Shown here: positions 43,924 to 54,511 of the stretch, in pieces
Layout of the letters: the number at the start of each line of letters is the position of its first letter
Numbering within the stretch: the stretch's first letter is position 1
From: Ichthyophis bannanicus
Taxonomy: Eukaryota > Chordata > Amphibia > Gymnophiona > Ichthyophiidae
Assembly: GCA_033557465.1 (NCBI GenBank)
Contig: CM066037.1
Span: 511,926,686 to 511,990,685, forward strand
Reading direction: 5' to 3'
DNA length: 64,000 nt
Made by a program: the position numbers and the translations under genes
Notes under the pieces: generated by a model
Database searches by the model: none
What the model was told of the DNA's origin: nothing
Seen by the model: only the letters and a program-made list of their open reading frames with translations

Positions 43924-44096
43924 AACTAGAGTTCAATGGAGGTTTATGGTATTGCCCCTGAAGAAGCCCAAGATTGGCGGAAACATAAATGACTAGGTTG
44001 ATGATGGTGGCATACTAATATTATGCAGAAATTTAGAGTATGGCCTAGGGACTAGTACTTGGACTTTTGATTTACTCCTTCCAGGATAAATAACAA
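43924..44096 (+). mobile_element. Fragment with PLE-like hammerhead box, family uncertain
   Basis: CTGAAGA, a short GCC/GGC pairing and GGAAAC occur in that order at about 43958-43985, resembling the hammerhead core found in PLE terminal regions. The third stem is imperfect and I could not fold a convincing first stem. I record it as a possible PLE end next to DIRS copy 2. Confidence 0.3.
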
Positions 44097-44689
44097 TGTT
44101 TTTGAGATTCACTGGGGCATGTCCCAAGCCCCGCACCCGTAACACACGTGTGGGCTGTGTTACTAGTGCAATAACTGCAGAGAGTGGGTACAGTTGTCCA
44201 CCTGAGGTCACTGTGCTTCACTGTGGGAAATCAGCCACAGAAGTAGCTTCATGTCACCCACTGAGATGGCATTCTTTGCACCCATGGTACGAATGTTTAT
44301 GATTTAATAGATAACTTCAAAGTGGTTTACACATTATAAGACAAATATACAGTACAAACATAATTAGAAAGTAAAGGTTACAGCTTCAATTGGGAATAGC
44401 ATCCTGAAAGTAATGTGCACTTGGCACTCTGCCTCTAAATCACGCCCCGCTGATCTACCATGCTGACCTTAAGGGTTCATAAACGCTTGCTCGCAGTAAA
44501 GAGTTTTTAGTGCAGTTTTGAATCTGGCATATGTCGTCTCCAACCTGATATCACATGGCAGGGAATTTCATAATGCAGCCTGACGGGTAATGTCTAGCTG
44601 TGCCCTGGAATTGGCAAGCAATGCCAGCCTATTCTGCTGCCGGGAAAGAAGGGTTCTGGATGGAACTATGGTATTAGAAAGTCAGAGGG

Positions 44690-45400
44690 GGTAACACGGG
44701 AGTCCTACAAAACACTTTGGCCCCAATGCAGAGACACAAATAGCAGGCTTGGATGTCCAGCCCCGCTATTTGCCATATGCGGGCTAGAGTGCTCCCCGCA
44801 CGTACAGAGCCGCTGTGCGGGAAACGCTGGACGGGGGCTGGAGTGGGCGGACTGCAGGCGGGGAGTGGGCAGAGCGGAGGCGGGCAGAAGAACCCAGATG
44901 TACAGGGCCAATTCAGGTCACAGCCCTGTACGTCCAGCGGGTGTGAGATAGTCTCACCAATCGCGGGTGTCGGGCCAGGCAGCCCTTCCAGACAGGCCGG
45001 AAAGATGCAGGGGTGTCCCCGTGGCCCAATCCTGGCCCTGGCTGCATCCACCAAGGGTTGGGTGGCGTGGAACAGAGGGTCTCGTCCTTCACAACAGTTG
45101 TGCGCTCCTGCTGGGCGTCCCGGTGCCATAGTGACAGGATGTCATTGTACCGACACACCAGTAGGAGCATAGGGCGGGCTTGATGGGGAGATTAGTGGAC
45201 CTCCCGTGTCATGGAATAGGGTCAATTTTGGGCTGTCTAAATGCCGAATTCTGCAATCACGGGACCATCTGGCTCCTGCAGTTGCAGAATTGGGTCCAGT
45301 TTGGGTCTGTCCATTTTTAGAATGGCCTGATGGCCCAGATGTACCCCTGCTGGAATCAGGCTCTTTGTGTGTTACTTGCGCTGAGCACGGGTAGTGCAGG
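44690..45400. repeat. Palindrome-rich repeat, copy 2 (family not recognised)
   Basis: It shares with 14505-15120 the block GATGTACAGGGCCAATTC followed at the same distance by CAGCCCTGTACGT, and a GGGCAGAG/GGAGG region. It likewise carries several hairpins. Copies are diverged and the ends are not sharp. Confidence 0.55.
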
Positions 45401-45499
45401 TTACAAAAGCCCAGCTAACTGTGCCATAATGGGATTGCCCCATCCCATCCCGTCACCACCCCACTGCACACTGCAAGGATACGTTTATTTAATTTAATC

Positions 45500-45602
45500 C
45501 CTGTTTTCTTCTTCCCTGTTTATTGTAAGATTTTGAACTTCATTGTGAACCGCTTTGATTTTAGGAAAAAGTGGTATATAAGTCCTGTTAAATAAATAAA
45601 CA
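45500..45602 (+). mobile_element. L2-like LINE tail
   Basis: ATTGTGAACCGCTTTGATTT, then GTGGTATATAAG and TTAAATAAATAAAC, forms the same tail as the L2 and family-2 SINE copies in this window. Confidence 0.65.
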
Positions 45603-46498
45603 ATGCCAAGGTTTTTTTGTGGGGTCCTGCACTACTTTCTGGTGCCAAGCTGAAACAGTGCACTAACCCCATGCTGACCCTATCCTACCCTTTAGTAAAC
45701 TTGTCAAATAACCACCTACACATAGAAATTTTAATTGCAATTGAAAAAATGGAATTTTAATGTTTGGGAATGGTGGGCAAGGATGAAAGCTTTCCAAGGA
45801 AAGACTTTAAAGGGGCTAATTAATGGTTCAGTGACATATATAAATACATTTTTGAGACCTGTTCCTTATAGTATGAATTACAATTTTGATTGCAACTAGT
45901 AATGAAAAACTGCAATGTTTGCCTTAAATTGATTAAATGGTTCCCTGCGTGTACTTATGTTTAGGTTTTATAAGTTTTGACCCTTAGGTCAACAAGAATT
46001 CCGGGCGAGTGGTACTGCTGCAAATACAGTCTTATTTCATATTCCCAGGTACATACTTCTGATATGAATAGCATTTCTTACCAATGTGGCATCACTGAGC
46101 TAACAGGAAAGTGGACTCGCCTCTAACATAATAGTTCCAAAACCAGTCCCATTGATTCCACAGCCTGTTGAGTTTTTCAGGCTATCCCTAAAAAGTATGC
46201 TTGAGATAGATCCAGTATGTGCAAACTTATTTCTGCAGATTTATTATCAATATCCTGAAAAACCCAGCAAACTGAAAGTTCAATAAGACAAGTTTTGGTA
46301 ACGCTGCTGTAACGTATGGGCTCTAAACACGTATCACTGGTGACAGAAGCACGTTGCATTACCAGGTCACCGTATGGCAAATCACTTCCAATAATTCAAG
46401 AGAAGGCTGATGGCATGTACATCACATTATCTAATCTAACATATATTAACATATGATTATTTACAAACTTTCTATAAATGAAAAGAAAAATGAATTAC

Positions 46499-46562
46499 CA
46501 CAGATGTGCTTAGTGCAACCACAGGCACTACTAAAATCAGGATCTAGTCTTCGAACTTCTCC
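46499..46562 (-). CDS. OTOGL: OTOGL-like gene, exon 10 of the visible series
   Basis: The acceptor reads ATATGGTAAACAG, which is only weakly pyrimidine-rich, and the donor is GTAATT. The 64-nt exon starts in phase 0 and ends with one base of a codon completed in exon 11. It encodes GEVRRLDPDFSSACGCTKHIC. CGC-x-x-x-x-C directly before CVF of exon 11 is the canonical VWC spacing. The call is supported by phase agreement on both sides. Confidence 0.85.
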
Positions 46563-47944
46563 CTGTTTACCATATATTAAAAAAACCATTAAAGCCAGCA
46601 AAGCAATACTTAGAAGAACATCCAGAAGATGTCACATGTCTGTTGAGAAAATTGTACTGCGCACCAGTTGGAGAGCATAAGCCGCCTGTACACTGATGGA
46701 TATTACACGTCTTTTTGTGAACATTGAGACACAGAGAGCTCAACTCGGCTCTGCTGATCATGGAGACTACTGTAAAATACACATAAGGACGTGTAGAAGT
46801 GCAGGTAAACTTGCTGATACGTACAGTGGGAAAACCCATTGTACAAGTTTACATGCATATAAAAAGCGGCTTTGACTTGGTAGCTTCCACGTACGCGTGC
46901 CAGCACTTATATGTGGATTTTGCTACTTCCAGGTGGAGGTGTCGGTGCTTATAGATACTATGAACCATTTTACAAAACTGCCAGTTAACTAGGGAAGCTT
47001 CAATTCTTTACTAAAATTTAGAGAAGGCAATTTTAAAAAGGTGGATTGCAGAGAATTACTCCCTCTGGGGCCCATGTACTAACCCCAAAAAATACTTGCA
47101 GGTTGGTATCCGTTTCTGTAAAGTGTAGCTACAAGATGCAAATGAGCTCTTGGATCCTTCACATCTTTAGCTACACATTGCAGGGAATTGTTCATGCATT
47201 AGGGTTGTAAGTGGGGGGAAGGTCGGGGCGGAGGTGAGTGTAACGCTGGGTTCACACCTTACCCTAACTGCATTAGTGTTGGTTCACCTAACGCTACCTC
47301 AATCGGTGGAGTTAAGTGCACCTGGGCTAATGCCACCCACATTAGGGGGAAGTGCTCTGGTTAACTACCAGGGAAATGCTTTCCACACCCTCGACAGCTA
47401 CATAGAGGGTACAAATATATCCCTCTATGTGGCAGAAACTCTGCCATAGGGGAAACGAGTGCTAATGCATCACCGGTCTAAAAAAACTCCCCCAAAATAA
47501 CACTTTATTGTAACTTAACCATACAAAAGGTATTAAAGAAGTACTTATTTATTATTCCCCCAAACTTTTAAAAATAATTTTTAAATTAATTTTTCATTAA
47601 AAATACTCTGAATGTTACTATAGTGCATCTCCTGGGGTCTCTTTCTCCCCTGTTTTGGATATATTGTTGCTGTAGACGGACAGCTGCCGCTCTTGCGCAT
47701 AGGTTCTATAGAGCCTGATAGAAATCTAGCTTTGGGCTTATATTACTATAACTGAGATTTGTGTGTGCACGTATATCTATTTAATTTGCTGGGAGTGCTG
47801 GTGTGATATTAGTATTTGATCACGCTTAGCGCATTTTTTTTTGGTTGAGTACTGAATACATGGATTAAGTTAAGCATCAGGGCCAGCGCTTAACACTGTA
47901 GCCTGGTTGTCGTGTTAATCCACTCTAATAGTTCATAAATAAAA

Positions 47945-48070
47945 AGAAAATAAGATGATACCTTTTTATTGGACTAACTTAATACAGTTTTGGACTAGCT
48001 TTTGAAGGTTTTTGGAAAGCAAGTCCAAAAATGTATTAAGTTAGTCCAATAAAAAGCATAATCTCATTTG
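47945..48070. repeat. Fold-back (inverted repeat) element
   Basis: CTTTTTATTGGACTAACTTA at about 47969 recurs inverted as TAAGTTAGTCCAATAAAAAG ending near 48057. The TAATACA and TTGGACT continuations pair as well, so the two arms almost meet. The arms carry several mismatches. No flanking duplication was found. Confidence 0.75.
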
Positions 48071-48089
48071 CCTTTTTTTGTTTAACTTA

Positions 48090-48437
48090 GGGCCATTTTT
48101 ACTAACGCCCGCACTGTTAGCTCACATTACCAGCACGAGGGACCCGCACTAACTTCAGGGGGGGTGCATCCATCCCCCCTGAAGATACAGCACCTCACAT
48201 GCAGGCATGCGGGCCGCTCTTAATGCCACTCACTAAGGTTGTACATGCTTATGCCCACGCTAACAGCGCCATGCCATCAATGCCTCCATTCCACTCCAGC
48301 TTGCCCAGTCCACCCCCCATCATGCACAACCCAGGTAGCATGGGATTTTTTAGCACAGAACCTGTACCGCTTTCTAATGCCAACAGCCAAACTGCATGCT
48401 AAACCCCACAGATAGCGCACCTTAGTAAACGTGCACC
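48090..48437. mobile_element. PIF/Harbinger-like MITE, copy b
   Basis: It begins GGGCCATTTTTACTAACG and ends with the inverted CTTAGTAAACGTGCACC. TTA flanks both sides (48087-48089 and 48438-48440). 348 bp, no coding sequence. Confidence 0.65.
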
Positions 48438-48707
48438 TTAATGCAGTGACCCCACCAGCTGAAGTATATATAGATTTGTTTTTGGTGAAAAGACTGTCAA
48501 TTATGCATTCACAAAGCTATTTGCAAGCAATTATAGGAAGGTTGCAGTGGTGCCCTGTCAGCTCAAATGGAAGCTTCTGGTCACCTCACAGACCACAGCA
48601 CTGATCTCAGAACAGAGACAGGAAGGAGAACAAATGGAAAGATTAAGAAAGAAGGGAGTGAAGGGTTACAAGAGGGCATGCTGAACATCAAAATTCATTT
48701 CTCTTAC

Positions 48708-48748
48708 CACTTCACAGGATGAGACAGTCATAGTTTCACAGCTACATT
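48708..48748 (-). CDS. OTOGL: OTOGL-like gene, exon 9 of the visible series (41-nt microexon)
   Basis: Bounded by a CTTTTCTTAG acceptor and a GTAAGAG donor, this 41-nt exon completes a glutamate codon and then encodes CSCETMTVSSCEV, ending in phase 0. Without it, exons 8 and 10 are out of frame; with it they join exactly. It lies only 95 bp from exon 8. That phase rescue is the main evidence for a unit this small. Confidence 0.85.
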
Positions 48749-48843
48749 CTAAGAAAAGATCAAGGAAAGAACATGAGTCCATTGAGAATATAAGAAACAA
48801 CAGTCAGTCGAAAATCCGCAGAAAGATAAAGTAGTAGCAATAC

Positions 48844-48948
48844 CACAGTGCCAATCTGGACAACACTGCTCGGGGACTTTCCTTTTCACCAGTTTGGTAT
48901 CCGCTGGACAGTTCAGTAGAGGCATGGAGCATACGTTCTCATCGCAAA
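48844..48948 (-). CDS. OTOGL: OTOGL-like gene, exon 8: fourth 34-residue cysteine module
   Basis: Acceptor CCTCTTTTAG, donor GTATTG, 105 nt, phase 1 at both ends. It encodes CDENVCSMPLLNCPADTKLV then EQCCPDWHC. The pattern C-x4-C-x6-C...CC-P-x-x-x-C is the same as in exons 5, 6 and 7, one module per exon. Confidence 0.9.
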
Positions 48949-50485
48949 CTAAAAGAGGCAAGCAACAGGATGTGAAGAGAGAGCCTGCTGGCGTAGTTTG
49001 AAACAAAGGGGCCCTTTTACTAAAATGCACTATGATTTTGCATGTTTATGATTTTGTATGTTTAGCATGAAAACGAAAGTGTTTTATATGCAAAGCCTTT
49101 GTGTTAACAGTCAGGGGTGTGGACAACATGCAGTGTCTACCCCACAGTAACTGCACATCCACTCTCCACCCCTAATCCATCCATTCTCCACCCTAACGTG
49201 CAAGTGACAGGGTGCGAATCAGTGCACAGTACCTGTCATGCCCCCATGCTAACAGCCCAAAAGCCCACACTGCTTGGCGCACTTTAATAAAACGCCCCAA
49301 AGTAAAAAATGCAGCAAAACAGGCTTGTTTCATTTCAAAACAAACCGAAAAAAAAATAAAACATTAAAAGTGAAGTTTCATTAGCTTTTAGTTCACATGA
49401 AGGAGAACTATAGAGGGATTTTAGAAAAAGCTCTATGAACTTGAAGTCTTTTCTAACATATACAGTTTGTAGATCATATAGATGAGAACATGCATTCAAG
49501 GAAAGAGCAGTGGGAGTTGGCATGTGTGAGCAGCACTACACGCCCTTGTAAGAGGCAATTTTTGCTACTGATACTTGTCCGTAGGGCCACTTGCATGCGC
49601 AGAGTTTAGAAGTCGGGATATTCCCAAGGAGCTCATTAAGAAGTAATTTTCTAAAACTGAAACAATTTGCATAATGAGATGGAAAGCGCAGTTTTCCCCT
49701 CAAGTTCTTTTCTAAACCCCAGATCCAAACAAAAAATTAGCCAACAGTTAGGCATGACTTGAATCACGTGTGAATACCAATGGTGAAATCTTCCTGGAGA
49801 TACGCGTACTGCCATCCTAAACACGGAAGACAATCATACTCTGAAGGGCCACCTGGGACAGCCCGACCCCATGCAGAATACGCCTCCTTGATCTATCTGC
49901 CTGCTACGGCAGGTACATTTGGAGAGGAATTTTATAACTACTCATCTATGAGTGAAGGCCAATTGGATGCCTATTTTGGAGCTATTTTATAAAGACAACA
50001 TATGCAGCTGTGCGTCTATAAAACTGCCTCACAAAGGCTTCAACAATTTACAGCCGTTTGAGAGTTCGAGTAACTGTATACACATGAAATACGTGTACTT
50101 TGTACCTCTGCCTATGCCCCACCCAAACTCCTCCCTTAGACACGCCTATATTCAAATTTATGTAAAGTGGGCGTCAACATTCCCCATGCCTACTACATAT
50201 TCATGAATTCCAGGGGTAATTTCATAAAAGTCCTTTTCTGTAGATAAAAACAGGTTTACCCACAAGAAAAAGTTTCTAAAATGACCCCATAAGTTGCACT
50301 TTTCCTAAAACTGCTACTTTTACATGGCATGCCAAACAAAACGAAACGGTGTACACATTCTGCATTTATATTGTTCATAACTTATCTTTTCCACCATGCA
50401 AAATAAGTTTATCGTATAGACAGAATATCCCAGGTCTTTAAAATGACGGATTGCTTTCATTTTCTCGTATTAAAAGGCTTCTTAC
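48949..50485. other. Intron 7
   Basis: It contains MITE copy c at 49008-49298. A segment at 49970-50290 begins and ends near TTTTATAAA/TTTCATAAAA-type sequence and might be another MITE, but I could not define it. No coding sequence was accepted. Confidence 0.45.
49008..49298. mobile_element. PIF/Harbinger-like MITE, copy c
   Basis: GGGGCCCTTTTACTAAAATG at the left pairs with ACTTTAATAAAACGCCCC at the right. The flanking trinucleotide is AAA on both sides instead of TTA. 291 bp. It lies just 60 bp upstream of exon 8. Confidence 0.7.
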
Positions 50486-50587
50486 CACAGTGATAGTGAG
50501 GGCAACAGTACTGAGTTGTGTCCAGATCCACAGTGAGAATTTCCCCTGCCGTGCACAGCGGAATAGGCTCAATGCAGGATTCACAAA
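50486..50587 (-). CDS. OTOGL: OTOGL-like gene, exon 7: third cysteine module
   Basis: Acceptor ending GCATTCAG, donor GTAAGAAG, 102 nt, phase 1 at both ends. It encodes CESCIEPIPLCTAGEILTVD then TQYCCPHYHC. The CC-P-x-Y-x-C close matches exon 5, and the opening C-x2-C is one spacing shorter than in its sister modules. Confidence 0.92.
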
Positions 50588-52142
50588 CTGAATGCACACA
50601 AAACTATGTTAATCACAAGCCTTCACAGGGAAAATATTATTATAGCATACTTTTAGTGTAGCTCAGAGGCAACAATTACATTAAGCCATAAGTATTTCTG
50701 TGAAGTACCAAGTCACCTATTTGCTTATTTATTTTGGTACAAAGTTAACTTTCTATGAAGGCATGATCTTTCTGACTTACTAAAAAAGGTGTGCGTCCCC
50801 AAACAAGGACAATTGGGAATTATTATACTGGAAGGAATTACAGATACTATATTAATAGAGCACAGGTACATGAAGGTTTACCTACATGAGAAGGTCCTCT
50901 TGAAAACTGCCCCTGGCTTTCTACAGGGGACAGGAAGGTACTAGATAGGGCCAGAGAGAGCTGTACAGCACTTTGAAAAGTTTGTAAAACCTGAGCGACA
51001 GCTTAGTGATTAATAAATGCAGTGAAATGCCCTTTGAACTGGTCGGCACCTTAGACAGCAACTCCAGAAGCCTTGGGTCGTGCATTAGCAGCGCCAAGCT
51101 TCCACAAGTACATTAACAAGATCTCTTGAGGTGTTAACCTTGATTGCATGACGCAACTTGTGACATTTAACGCAGGCCATGCTATTCATTTTGCATAATA
51201 CGTTTCTCGTGCTTCTCATTATCTTTTAAGTACATTATGGTGAAAATCCCATGTTAAGCTGCATTACTGGCAAGAGACGCACATTATTGCTAGTAACATT
51301 CACTATTGGCAAACCACAAACGCAACTTAGTAAATAGGGGCCTAGATTTGGGGATAAGAGAATCAACAGAGGGGACATATAGACTACTAAATTAATCCAA
51401 ATTCTTATTCCTAGGTATGTTTTCTGAACTTCATCATACCCAGAGGATTTGCCACAGCAGACTGGCAATAGGTCCCAGTGGAAGGGTATCCTACATATTT
51501 AATAGCATTGAAAGAGTCACTGACAGAGAGAAGGAAAACGTTGCAGCTGAAAGCACTTTGCAAAGCACACACCAGCGCACCTGCTCGCACATACTGGACA
51601 CTGATGGATACCTCCACAAAACGTGCTGTCTTCAGCAACATATCCAAAGTCATCCAAGGACACAGTGGCATCTTTAGTAGGGAGGTGCATTCATTTGAAA
51701 GAGAAAAACTACACAGTCACAAAAATAGAAAAAATATATATTCCTTTGGGTCCTGTCCTCATAACTCCGTCTCCTGCAGCCCTAGGAGGAGATTTGGTTC
51801 TCTTTACGCAGAGGGAGCGTGCCAAAACCAAACCTGAACAGACATAGTCTGTTTTTTTGTTTTATTTCATTTATTGTTCATTGGTTTCAAAACAAAAACA
51901 ACAAACACAATAAAACAAAAAATAAATTAAAACAATAGCTGTTCATAACCCTAAACTTTGCTGCTATAATAAGCTGGCAAGAAAACCAAATGGACCTATT
52001 GATGTATCACAGGAAACTCATCTGATCGGAAAGGCAACTCCACGTTGGCAGACTATAGGCCTCTTCCTTTATTTGGTTTATTAAACTGAAACCCAAAGCC
52101 TTTGATGCTGCCATAATAACAAGGGAAGCAATATTTTCTTAC
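50588..52142. other. Intron 6
   Basis: An A/T-rich stretch with AAAACAAAAACAACAAACAC lies near 51890-51910. Open frames on both strands at 51410-51840 were examined and not accepted. Nothing else was recognised. Confidence 0.45.
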
Positions 52143-52250
52143 CGCAGAGATAAGAGAAACAACAAGGGTCATCCAATCTAGCTTCGACTATGAACTGATC
52201 CTCTCGGCACTCTGGACGTGAAGCATTGGGGCAGGCGGCAGGGTCACATT
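52143..52250 (-). CDS. OTOGL: OTOGL-like gene, exon 6: second cysteine module
   Basis: Acceptor ending TTTGGACAG, donor GTAAGA, 108 nt, phase 1 at both ends. It encodes CDPAACPNASRPECREDQFI then DDPCCFSYLC. It is one residue longer than exon 5 and two longer than exon 7. NAS is a potential N-glycosylation site. Confidence 0.92.
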
Positions 52251-53246
52251 CTGTCCAAATACAAATCCGCTTTTAAGTGACTCTAAAACCGCAGCTGGCA
52301 CAGAATAAAATGCAGAGTAGCCACCGGCGGTGAAGAATTTCCAGTATACCCAGTTGCCCCCTTGCCTGGTACATATTTGCAAATGTATTTATTAATATAT
52401 TTATTTTTAAACAGAAGGAGAATTAATTGTCTTAAATTTATAACAGAAGTTGAAAACAAGGGAGTCCGCTTTTCAAATGTATTTATCTGGATAGCAGCAG
52501 TTGTTTACTGGATAAGTGATGCTGACCAGGATATTTAGAGGCACTATATAGGCTGAAGAGAGGAAGACGTCTTCGTCCACCCGCAGAATCCACCCACCAA
52601 CAGCCAAAGTCTGGAGAAGGCTTAAGATACTAGCAGAGCCCATCCCACCAGCAGATGGAGAGAAGGCCCAGTATATGACATAGCTCTGACCTATGGATCC
52701 ACTCCATGGTTCTGGTGTTATAACCCAGGTAGAATCTGGGTTTGTTTCTGGTTGTTTAAGGCTTAGAGGTGCCATGGAAATGTGCATTTATGCCCAGGCG
52801 GGAAAGATCGATCCTGCTACTTTGGTGGCCTCTATGATCAGTGTCAATGAGTGGCCACAAGGAGGTGATCTTTGAATTGACTAGAATTCCTTAAGCCTCC
52901 TGACCATGCTATCTGAGGAGTGTGCCAAAGTCTGCTGGAGAATAAACAAAGGAGAAAAGGCAAAAATACCTCAAAAACTAAGATATATAGTATAACAGGG
53001 GTTCTGAACCCTCTCCTGAAGACACACCTAGCCACTCATGTTTTCAGGCTTGCTACAATGAATATGCATGAGATAGACCCATCAATCTCATGCATACTCA
53101 TTGGGGTAATTCTGAAAACCCAACTGACTAGGTGTGCCGCCAGGTGATGGTTGAGAAGCACTGCAGTCGAAGGATGGATGACGTGTCTATTTCCATCCTA
53201 AACTTTTCGCCTATCGCCTCATCTCTCCCAATCAAATATCACTTAC
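52251..53246. other. Intron 5
   Basis: It contains a hAT-type MITE at 52996-53163. The remainder, including 52440-52980, shows no recognised feature. Confidence 0.45.
52996..53163. mobile_element. hAT-type MITE, palindromic
   Basis: The left end CAGGGGTTCTGAACC and the reverse complement of the right end CAGTGCTTCTCAACC are terminal inverted repeats. The interior also folds back, with CACACCTAG against CTAGGTGTG and ATGCATGAGA against TCTCATGCAT. The length is 168 bp. No matching 8-bp duplication remains. Confidence 0.65.
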
Positions 53247-53351
53247 CACATCGATATTCTGGACAGCAAGACTGAAGGCTGTAGTTCACAAACAACGTTT
53301 TGCCATGTGAGCATGATGGTACATCAGCATCACACACAGACATGTTACATT
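53247..53351 (-). CDS. OTOGL: OTOGL-like gene, exon 5: first cysteine module
   Basis: Acceptor TTTTTTTGCAG, consensus donor GTAAGTGAT, 105 nt, phase 1 at both ends. It encodes CNMSVCDADVPSCSHGKTLF then SCCPEYRC. It starts the chain of four single-exon modules. NMS is a potential glycosylation site. Confidence 0.93.
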
Positions 53352-53895
53352 CTGCAAAAAAAAATAATAAAAGTACAAACTACTCCACAGCCTACAATAA
53401 AATAATACGGTGGGATGCGCTTTTCTTGAAAATGAAGTAGGAAAGGTCAACAAAATTTTCAGTTTCATTTTGTTTTTAACCAAAATGAAAGAAAATAAAT
53501 TACATTATGTTCATTTTTTATTTAATTTTAAAATAAACCCTGTCCCTGCTGCAAAAAAAAAAATAAAACCCTTCTCTAGGTGTTCATGAGGCAGGACCAA
53601 TCCCAAATTAAGTGAATAATTTATCCAATTAACTCTAGGACAAATAGTATGGAAACCTGGCTTAACTGGGTGAATTTAATAAAACACTGTTGAACATCAG
53701 TCTACCAACTGAAGTTTAACCGTGCTCTCGGTACACCTCCCTCTTGTCCCATAGTTAAACAGTCTGTGGAAGGGGAAATTTAAAAGCTTAAGATTTGTCT
53801 AGTTAACTCCCAAAATTATCTGGACAGATCTTTTAAATATCAGTCTCCCAATCTCTGTATTCCCTGTCCTAAAAGCACAGATGTCTAGTACATAC
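53352..53895. other. Intron 4
   Basis: 544 bp, A/T-rich on its left side. Nothing recognised. Confidence 0.5.
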
Positions 53896-54108
53896 CACAG
53901 ACTTTCTTTGGGCAGCAAGACCCTTCCTCAGTGACAGTGAGGATAATTTCACCTTCCCGTTCACAAGATGGCGCTGTTTCTTCACTGCAAGTAGGTTCTA
54001 CAGCAATGATGCTCCCATTCTCCAAACACCTGAACATGCAGCACCCTTTGAGGGATCCATTCCACTCTTCTCCGGGAGAATGAGGCTGTCCTTCATTATC
54101 AGTGCAGG
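53896..54108 (-). CDS. OTOGL: OTOGL-like gene, exon 4: VWC-like domain
   Basis: Acceptor TTTCTACCTAG, donor GTATGT, 213 nt, phase 1 at both ends. The product starts CTDNEGQPHSPGEEW and contains GCCMFRCLENG, CSEETAPSC and GSCCPKKVC, nine cysteines including the first one split at the junction region. It is a complete VWC-like domain directly after the TIL domain. It ends with the same CC-P-x-x-x-C signature as the later modules. Confidence 0.93.
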
Positions 54109-54511
54109 CTAGGTAGAAACACACTGGTTACAACTTGAGGAGCCTGCACAGACTACGGAGCAGAGGAGCTTGCAATGATTACTCAAAGATGTGAAAACTA
54201 TACCCTGAACCTGGAAAAATTTCAATGGTTCGTCAAGACATTTTGATGCACTCTGATACATGCTTTGCAATCATTACAGAAGGAGCACTCACAGATTCTG
54301 CAGGGGGAGGGGGAAGTCTCCATCATTATGCATTGTGACCAGATTTAGGGCACTGGAAGGAGGCCTGGCCTGATATATGGCCTCCAGCTAAGGATGTTGA
54401 CCCAGTGACTGGGCTAAGAATTGGGAGAGATGTAAAATCAACAGCACTCTATGGTCTAAAGCCTCTGCTTTCATTTGGTCTCTTTTCTTGAGATCAATTA
54501 TAACTTTTAGG

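Larger units (their letters stand above)
44097..46498. other. Intron 10, right part
   Basis: It contains the second palindrome-rich repeat (44690-45400), an L2-like tail (45500-45602) and an eroded hAT-type MITE fragment at about 46150-46275 (TTTTTCAGGCTATCC, GAGATAGAT, ATATCCTGAAAAACC). A piece at 44310-44400 (AGTGGTTTACACATTATAAG) looks repeat-derived. No coding sequence was seen. Confidence 0.5.
46563..48707. other. Intron 9
   Basis: It holds a fold-back sequence (47945-48070) and a MITE (48090-48437). A cysteine-bearing minus-strand open frame at 46839-46567 was considered as an exon and not accepted. No other feature was recognised. Confidence 0.5.

Noticed and set aside
46567..46839. 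Cysteine-bearing minus-strand frame next to exon 10 as an additional exon
   Set aside because: Exons 9 and 10 join exactly in phase without it, and its cysteines do not fit the module pattern.
51410..51840. Open frames on both strands, one cysteine-rich on the minus strand, as an extra exon
   Set aside because: Exons 6 and 7 already join in phase. The frame has no convincing splice sites and no VWC-type cysteine spacing.
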